Source: Odobenus rosmarus divergens (lineage: Eukaryota; Chordata; Mammalia; Carnivora; Odobenidae). Taken from it: a stretch of DNA of 64,000 nt. The notes under the pieces were generated by a model. The model had not been told where the DNA came from. It searched no databases and saw only the letters and a list, made by a program, of their open reading frames with translations. Below are positions 57,966 to 64,000 of this stretch, in pieces. The position numbers and the translations under genes are program-made. Where the stretch lies: contig NW_004450480.1 of the NCBI RefSeq assembly GCF_000321225.1, positions 4,456,130 through 4,520,129 of the forward strand, read 5' to 3'. Numbering within the stretch: position 1 is the stretch's first letter; every line of letters begins with the position of its first letter.

Positions 57966-59025
57966 CCTGTGCCCGCACCCACCAGACTGGGGTGTGTTTG
58001 TGAATACAATCAAGGGAGCCTAATTTTTATACTCAGATTGAGAAACAGGACATGCCATAAGAAAACCTGTGTCACGGTACACGTGGTAGGAGAAGTGGGA
58101 AATTACTTCAACATACCTGCTTAACGGCATGTCAGATACATTTTGCTCCGTACCTAGAAATACCCAACCTACTCATTCAAAGGAGTTTAGATGCAGCTCT
58201 CCAAACTCTGCCCCTCTTCCCATCATCTTGGGATGGAACATGGTCTTTGGCAGGTGGATCCCTCTGCGCCAGCATCAGATTAAGTGTATAGCGATGGAAG
58301 CCTTAGAACAGGGATGTTTCTGTGTTAATACAGCCAGGCCTGACCATCACTCATGGTGGGGAACACTGCATTATTAAGATTAAGAATCCTTGGTCCAGAA
58401 AGCCCCCTGGCTCCAAGAGATGGTAAACAAGAGTCATGGCTCATGTGCATGAACAGGGTTTGGCACATTTGCACTACTTGAATCTATCTGGCCAGATCTA
58501 AATGATGTTTGTCAGACAGCGAGAGGGACAGGGAGAGGACAAACAATTATGTAAACAGCTCATCTGGGGAAACCATTTGAAAAATAAATGAATTCGTCCA
58601 GTAGCCTACCACAGCCCTCTACAGGGATACAGATAATAAACTTCGTACGATGACTTTCTTACCTTACCTGCCATTAGGAACTCTTTACTTCTCACTGGTT
58701 AACCGGATCCTTGAATAAAATATGTGTTTTGGAGGAGATTTAGTTGATCCGTGAGCTGGATAATGCTTTGCTTTCACATCTGCCAAATTGCTTTTGTGGA
58801 GCTGCTTTCAAGAGAAGTAGCAAATATTCTGCAAGTTTTCGACCTTTCATGCAACAGGGCTTACTCCCACTTAGACAAACGCCACATCTTTTTCCTTCTT
58901 TATCATTGCTGTGATCAGAGCAAGCAGTCTTTTGTCCAGGGGCTCTGATGGAACAAGCCTTCTGGCTCTGATTACTCAGTATTTCTAGAGACGGAGAGGC
59001 TACCACACACAGCAGTGACCGCAGG

Positions 59026-59039
59026 GCTGCAGGGGGCAA
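59026..59039 (+). promoter_or_regulatory. CTCF-like motif
   Basis: gctgcagggggcaa matches the CTCF core at 11 of 14 positions, in the same orientation as those at 250 and 1250. Confidence 0.28.
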
Positions 59040-59141
59040 GGGCATCCCGGACGGCAGATGCTGTTTGTTCTCTTCACCAACGGAGACCCCGCAAGTATAC
59101 CCAACGTGGAGGCGCCTGAGTGTGGAAGCTTTATTTCTTAG

Positions 59142-59392
59142 CCTCTCACATTACCAGTCCATTCACCTGTCAGGATACTGGTAATATCTGAGAAATACTG
59201 AACTACTTCTGAGAAATAACATGTTTCACCTGATGGGACACAGGAAATGATACTGCGGTCAGTCTTTGAACTGGCACGGGTCTAGATTTTGAGAGGTCTG
59301 TGTTTGCGAAATTTCAACCTGAACTCCTAAGGTCCTAGGTATCCCATTCCTGGACAAGTAAAAAAAAAAAAAAAAAAAAAAAAAATTCTCTC
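59142..59392 (+). other. Possible retroposed fragment with A26 tail
   Basis: About 218 bp of unidentified sequence ends in 26 uninterrupted As (59360-59385). An 11-bp direct repeat ttatttcttag flanks the block (59131-59141 and 59393-59403), as expected for L1-mediated retroposition. Against this, seven bases separate the A-run from the repeat and no AATAAA signal precedes the tail. No reading frame is recognised; it may be a retroposed 3' UTR or only an A-rich microsatellite. Confidence 0.35.
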
Positions 59393-60904
59393 TTATTTCT
59401 TAGTGCAATTTTAAACAAATCATCACAACTTGGTACCATTAATAGGACAGAGAAACCCAAACCATCTTTTATGCTGGAAAAGCTGTCTTCTTGTTTTCTC
59501 AAGGCAGCCACGTGAGCTTAATGAATTTCAAAAAGATCCATTCTGCTCACCAAACCTCACTACCGGCATCATAAATGTGGCTCAAAAACATCTTCTGAGT
59601 TGATTTCTAGTATCTAAAGCAGCATAGGAAAGCTGGAGTCTTTGTGGCATTCACATTCAGAGGTGAATGGGCCGCAGTAGTAGGAACTAACGGACGCTTG
59701 ATGAAATAATGTCAGACGGGTAAAAAATAGTCAGGAGAACTTCCTCATAATAATCACAGTCAAAACTAATGAAAGAAACCTAAAGATGTCTGCTAGGCAG
59801 AGGGTGTATGAAGGCAGGATGCTCTGTTACAAGATGGCCATGAGATGCGACTCCTATAAAACACTGACCCAACAAACCCCTGATGTTAGGAGGTGTTTCA
59901 TTAGATTGAAATTAGACATGCTTTCCAGAATCCTTTTGAAAAATTAAACAAAAAAGGCCCCATTCCCTGCAAACTATAGACAAAATAGGTCATTACTCAG
60001 ACCTCACTTTGCTTTTGCTTTGGAGAACACAGTTATGAAACTATCGTCCAGCCCCCAAAACCTATATTTACCAAGGTCGGCACCCCTTTTAGGCAGGCCA
60101 TTTACTCTTCCTGGCTTTCATTTAGTTTAACAGCATCTAAAATTTACAGAATTAGGGACATGATGGATATATATGGGCATTTCTTTTCCCAAATCAGAGT
60201 CTGTATAGAGAGAATAATATGGCTTTTTTGCATGTTCTTCTTTTTCTTTTTAATTTGAGGAGAGGGGAAGAGAATTATTTACCAAAAAAGTTTGCAAGAC
60301 ACATTTCTCGGTTGTTTCTCACCTTAAAAATGAAGTATATCTCCTTTAAGTGTTACTGGCAACATACAACATCTCTAAGTCAGCTTAACCCTTTTCCTTG
60401 TAAATGAAAAACACATTTTCAGACTCTGGTGGTACTTACTTAACGATGGGCTGCAACTTGCCAAATTATATTTTCTATTCAAAAAAGGGTAGATGAGCTA
60501 GATAAGTTAAAGGCAGTATTTAGGAGGAAGCTTGGCAGACTTGCAGAAAGAATGGGCCTCATATTATCACATTTACACAGCCTAAAACCCTGTACTAAAA
60601 AAAAAAAAGTTAGCCATTCTTTGCATCTGACTGTGTTGACAATCTGGAGTCCAAAGTCTAACATAAATTTATGGTTACCATTTTATGCAATTTTATTTAC
60701 AAGCCAAGGGCCACTTGCCTACTAGGGGTTTTCTGCAAATTCTCTATGCCAAATAATAGATCTTCATATGCCTGATTTTTCCACCAACTTACAGGAGCAT
60801 GGAACAGTCTCAACAAAGGCCTTAAAACCATATGGCCCCCAATGCCAAAGATACTCACCATTTGTACCTTTGTAGGAAAGATTTACTGACTCTAGCTGTA
60901 AATC

Positions 60905-61015
60905 TATTACTATTATCCCAATTTCACTGAAGAGGCAAAGGCAGCCCAGAGAGAAAGCAATGTACTAGAAGTAACACAGCAAGAAGATGCAGGCGCTGGT
61001 ACCTGCGCAGTCTGC
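60905..61015 (-). mobile_element. MIR SINE, antisense fragment
   Basis: ctattactattatcccaatt, tcactgaagaggcaaaggca, gcccagagagaaagcaatgt and actagaagtaacacagcaag are antisense MIR (attattatccccattttacagatgaggaa...cccagagaggtta). Confidence 0.75.
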
Positions 61016-61844
61016 CTCCAGGGTGCAGGCTCATAACCCGGATGTGACCTCTCTGTCATTGGTATCGCTGTAGTTATGATCACTGACACGCACTCTTGGG
61101 AACACACACATTCTTCCCTGGGCTTTGGGCTGCCCTGGGTGTGGTTACTGGTTCAGAGGTCGAGCCTCTGCAGTCTTGGATGTTCTGCCCTCTTCCTGGC
61201 TCTGGGTCTTGCTTCCTGAGCCATGCCTTCTCGAACCAAACCTGTGCAACGCTACGTCCAAAATCTCCAATCTGACGCCTGGCAGTCCCAGCTGAGTGAC
61301 TTAGAGCTGCAGACCAGAAGCTGTCATTGCACATCTCTAAAATTCTCTTTTCCCATCTGAGTGAGTTTTCTGTAATCCTGGGACTCACCTGCCTGCCCTG
61401 CAGGGCTTTGGCTATTGTCTCGCCCATCTGTCCGTGTGGCCTAGTTCCACCTGTTATCTAAGCCGGCATCTGGGTCTCTTCTCAGCAGTAGCCATATGGC
61501 CTCAATTTGGGGTGTGTGTCATGGGGAGAGGGGATCACAACCCCAGCGCCATCTGTGTTCTATCAGGTCCCTCCAGCACCTGTACCAACTTCTCTTTTCA
61601 AAGCCTAACACTTTGAGGCTTCTTCTCTCCCTTGCTCTTCCTCTGGTGGGTTGAAGAGGGAGCTCTGGTTGTCACCTGATCCATGCAGTAGCCCATGCCG
61701 TGGATGATCCAGTCCTTCCTAGGGCTGCTCACTCTTCCAGGTCCCGCTAGATGCCAATTGGAAACCTTCCTTCTCAGCGTCACAACCACCACCAGTCCCC
61801 TGCCGTGATTAGCGGCAAGCCTCGTCATTAGGACCCTAGGGTCT
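61016..61844. other. Unique sequence, no gene seen
   Basis: GC-richer stretch with frames of 60-115 codons on both strands; no domain recognised. Confidence 0.45.
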
Positions 61845-62095
61845 GCAGTCAGCCAAACGCGGGCTGGAATCCTGGCACTGCTGCTGACCAGCTGTGTGCG
61901 ACCGGGCAAGTCTAACATCTCCACTTCCCTTTCGTCGTCTGTAAAATGGGGAATACTATATGGTTATTGTGAAGCTGAAGGGACGACGCCAGTCGAGGTC
62001 TAAGCATGCTGCCTGGCACACAGTAAGTGCTCAGTAAACGTCAGGGAGTGCTAGCTTACGCTTTTTATTATTCTCATCATCACTATTACCACCAC
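61845..62095 (+). mobile_element. MIR SINE, nearly full length
   Basis: ggaatcctggcactgctgct, gaccagctgtgtgcgaccgg, gcaagtctaacatctccact, cgtctgtaaaatggggaata, gcctggcacacagtaagtgc and tcagtaaacgtcagggag follow MIR from tRNA head to tail. The best MIR in the window. Confidence 0.92.
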
Positions 62096-62239
62096 TACCA
62101 ACTGTGACTTTTACAACATCAAAGTTATCTAAATATAGAATTGTTATAGTAGCTATATGCACAGTGCCATACAATACTGTAGGTGTTGTGTGTTCTCTGG
62201 GGATAAAGGGAAATGAGGAAGTCACCAAAAATTAACAGA

Positions 62240-62305
62240 AGTGAACAAATCATGTAACCTCCCTAGGCCCATATTTCCTCATATGAAAAGGGGAAAAGTT
62301 GGACG
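62240..62305 (+). mobile_element. MIR SINE fragment
   Basis: aacaaatcatgtaacctccc, taggcccatatttcctcata and tgaaaaggggaaa match the MIR core. Confidence 0.6.
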
Positions 62306-62344
62306 AACTAGGAGTTCATGTTTCTGAATACTGCCTAAGAGTAA

Positions 62345-63907
62345 AACTGATACATAGATCAGTGGAACAGAATAGAGAACCCAGAAATGGACCCTCAACT
62401 TTACGGTCAACTAATCTTCGACAAAGCAGGAAAGAATGTCCAATGGAAAAAGTCTCTTCAACAAATGGTGTTGGGAAAATTGGACACCCACACGCAGAAG
62501 AGTGAAACTAGAACAATTCCTTACACGATAGACAAAAACAGACTCAAAATGGATGAAAGACCTAAATGTGAGACAGGAATCCATCAAAATCCTAAAGAAC
62601 ACAGGTAGCAACCTCTCAGCCTCGTCCAAAGCAACTGCTTGCTAGACACATCTCCAAAGGCAAGGGAAACAAAGGCAAAAATGAACTATTGGGATTCATC
62701 AAGCTAAAAAGCTTTTGCACAACAAAGGAAACAGTGGACAAAACCAAAAGACAAGAGAATGGGAGAAGATATTTGCAAATGACATATCAGATAAAGGGCT
62801 AGTATCCAAAATCTATAAAGAACTTATCAAACTCAACACCCAAAGAACAAATAATCTAATCAAGAAATGGGCAGAAGACATGAACAGACATTCCTGCAAA
62901 GAAGACATCCAAATGGCCAACAGACACACGAAAAAGTGCTCAATATCACTCAGCATCAGGGAAATCCAAATCAAAACCTCAATGAGATACCACCTCACAC
63001 CAGTCAGTATGGCTAAATTTTTTTTTTAAAGATTTTATTTCTTTGACAGAGAGAGACACAGCAAGAGAGGGAAAACAAGAAGGGGGAGTGAGAGAGGAGG
63101 AAGTAGGCTTCCCGCTGAGCAGGGAGCCTGATGTGGGGCTCGATCCCAGGACCCTGGGACCATGACCTGAGCCGAAGGCAGATGCTTAACAGCTGAGCCA
63201 CCCAGGTGCCCCAGTATGGCTAAAATGTTATAACAAGTCAGGAAATGACACATGTTGGCAAGGATGCGGAGAACAAGGAACCCTCCTACGCCCTCCCTAC
63301 ACTGTTGGTGGGAATGCAAGCTGGTGCAGTCACTCTGAAAAAGAGTATGGAGAGTCCTCAAAAAGTTGAAAATAGAGCTACCTATGACCAGCAATTGCAA
63401 TACTGGGTGTTTACCCCAAAGATACAGATGTAGTGATCTGAAGGGGCACTTGCACCCCAACGTTTATAGCAGCAATGTCCACAACAGCCAAACTATGGAA
63501 AGAGCCCAGATGTCCATTGACAGATGAATGGATAAAGAAGATGTGGTATACATATACGATGGAGTGTTAAATAGCCATTAAAAAATGAAATCTTGCCATC
63601 TGCAACAACATGGATGGAACTAGAGGGTATTAGGCTAAGCGAAATGAGTCAGAGAAAGACCATTATCATACGATCTCACTGGTAGGTGGAATTTAAGAAA
63701 CAAAGAGAGGATCATAGGGGAAGAGAGGAAAAAATGAAACAAGACAAAACCGGAGAGGGAGACAAACCATAAAAGACTCTTAATCATAGGAAACTGAGGG
63801 TTGCTGGAGGGGAGGGGGCTGAGGGGATGGGGTAACTGGGTGATGGACACTGGGGAGGGCACGTGCTGTAATGAGCACTGGATATTATATAAGACTGATG
63901 AATCACT
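62345..63907 (+). mobile_element. 5'-truncated carnivore LINE-1, cut off at its 3' end
   Basis: Begins in ORF2 (acatagatcagtggaacaga), continues through the C-terminal region and 3' UTR (gggtaactgggtgatggaca), and ends abruptly at gactgatgaatcact without the usual final segment or poly(A). A 104-codon frame (62715-63029) keeps ORF2p sequence such as [20 protein letters not shown] and [20 protein letters not shown] before running into the SINE. Internally deleted near 62750 relative to typical L1. Confidence 0.93.
63018..63212 (-). mobile_element. Carnivore tRNA-Lys SINE (SINEC) inside an L1
   Basis: Minus-strand CAN SINE with T-run tail at 63018-63027 and head at 63212. Flanked by agtatggctaaa at 63006-63017 and 63213-63224. 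Interrupts the L1 ORF2 remnant. Confidence 0.97.
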
Positions 63908-64000
63908 GGGGGGCGGAGCAAGATGGCGGAGGAGTAGGAGACCTGGATTTCGTCTGGTCTCAGGAATTCAGCTGAATAGGGATCAAACCATTCTGAACAC
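63908..64000 (+). mobile_element. LINE-1 5' UTR start, runs off the window
   Basis: gggggcggagcaagatggcg then gaggagtaggagacctggat is the 5' end of a carnivore L1. The caagatggcgg at 63919-63929 contains the YY1-type site (AAGATGG) found at the start of mammalian L1 5' UTRs. Only 93 bp lie in the window, but starting at the true 5' end suggests a full-length insertion. The equivalent site in the older L1 at 9771 is decayed. Confidence 0.9.

Larger units (their letters stand above)
57966..60904. other. Unique sequence, no gene seen
   Basis: Nearly 3 kb with no recognised repeat family. It holds a CTCF-like motif (59026), an A26 run (59360-59385), an A-run at 60597-60608 and a possibly conserved block at 58740-58920. 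Frames of 60-101 codons show no family. Confidence 0.5.

Noticed and set aside
1..64000. CRISPR array, prophage, toxin-antitoxin or operon-like system
   Set aside because: The sequence is a mammalian nuclear segment full of SINEs and LINEs. There are no regularly spaced identical repeats, no dense collinear genes and no ribosome-binding-site pattern.

Overview
The window looks like ordinary nuclear DNA from a carnivoran mammal. The main evidence is about 15 copies of the carnivore tRNA-Lys-derived SINE (CAN SINE / SINEC). They range from a near-consensus copy with a clean poly(A) tail (35317-35510) to badly decayed old copies. The heads and bodies resemble the type I associate with bears, seals and mustelids (Arctoidea) more than the Canis SINEC_Cf or the felid type; that family-level guess is inference from memory. 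LINE-1 3' ends of carnivore type, old mammalian MIR and L2 repeats, hAT-Charlie (MER5-type) fragments and two MaLR-like LTRs complete the picture.

I find no protein-coding exon, rRNA, tRNA, CRISPR array or bacterial-type operon that I can support. The longest open frames are either decayed LINE-1 reading frames or chance frames with no recognisable domain. The window is best read as an intergenic or intronic, gene-poor segment. Coordinates of old repeats are accurate to roughly 10-30 bp; those of SINEs with target-site duplications (TSDs) are near base-exact.

Layout: 1-9.2 kb is mostly unique sequence with two CTCF-like motifs (250 and 1250), an ancient L1 3' end, a CT/CA microsatellite and two SINEs. 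9.2-16.6 kb is a nested cluster: a 5'-truncated L1 whose 3' UTR was split by a near full-length old L1 (9771-16531), itself carrying two SINEs. 16.6-24.8 kb alternates unique DNA with hAT, L2, MIR and SINE copies, including a MIR inside an L2 and a SINE inside a hAT element. 24.8-42 kb is sparser, with L2, MIR, two MaLR-like LTRs, antisense L1 fragments and SINEs. 42-46.6 kb is the largest stretch without a clear mobile element. 46.6-55 kb has a tandem pair of hAT elements, several MIRs, a SINE and a perfect 16-bp inverted repeat. 55.9-57 kb is a 5'-truncated younger L1 with a TSD. 57-62 kb is mostly unique. 62.3-63.9 kb is an L1 3' portion carrying a SINE, abutted at 63908 by the first ~90 bp of another L1 5' UTR that runs off the window.

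No genes act together here. What the window records is the order of transposition events: MIR/L2/MaLR/hAT first, then old L1, then carnivore L1 and SINE insertions. The items most worth following are the L1-L1 junction at the right edge, the nested L1 cluster, the perfect inverted repeat at 49281-49324, a possible poly(A)-tailed retroposed fragment at 59142-59392, the CTCF-like motifs, and a few unique AT-rich blocks that resemble conserved non-coding elements. I saw nothing that would count as a new biological system.
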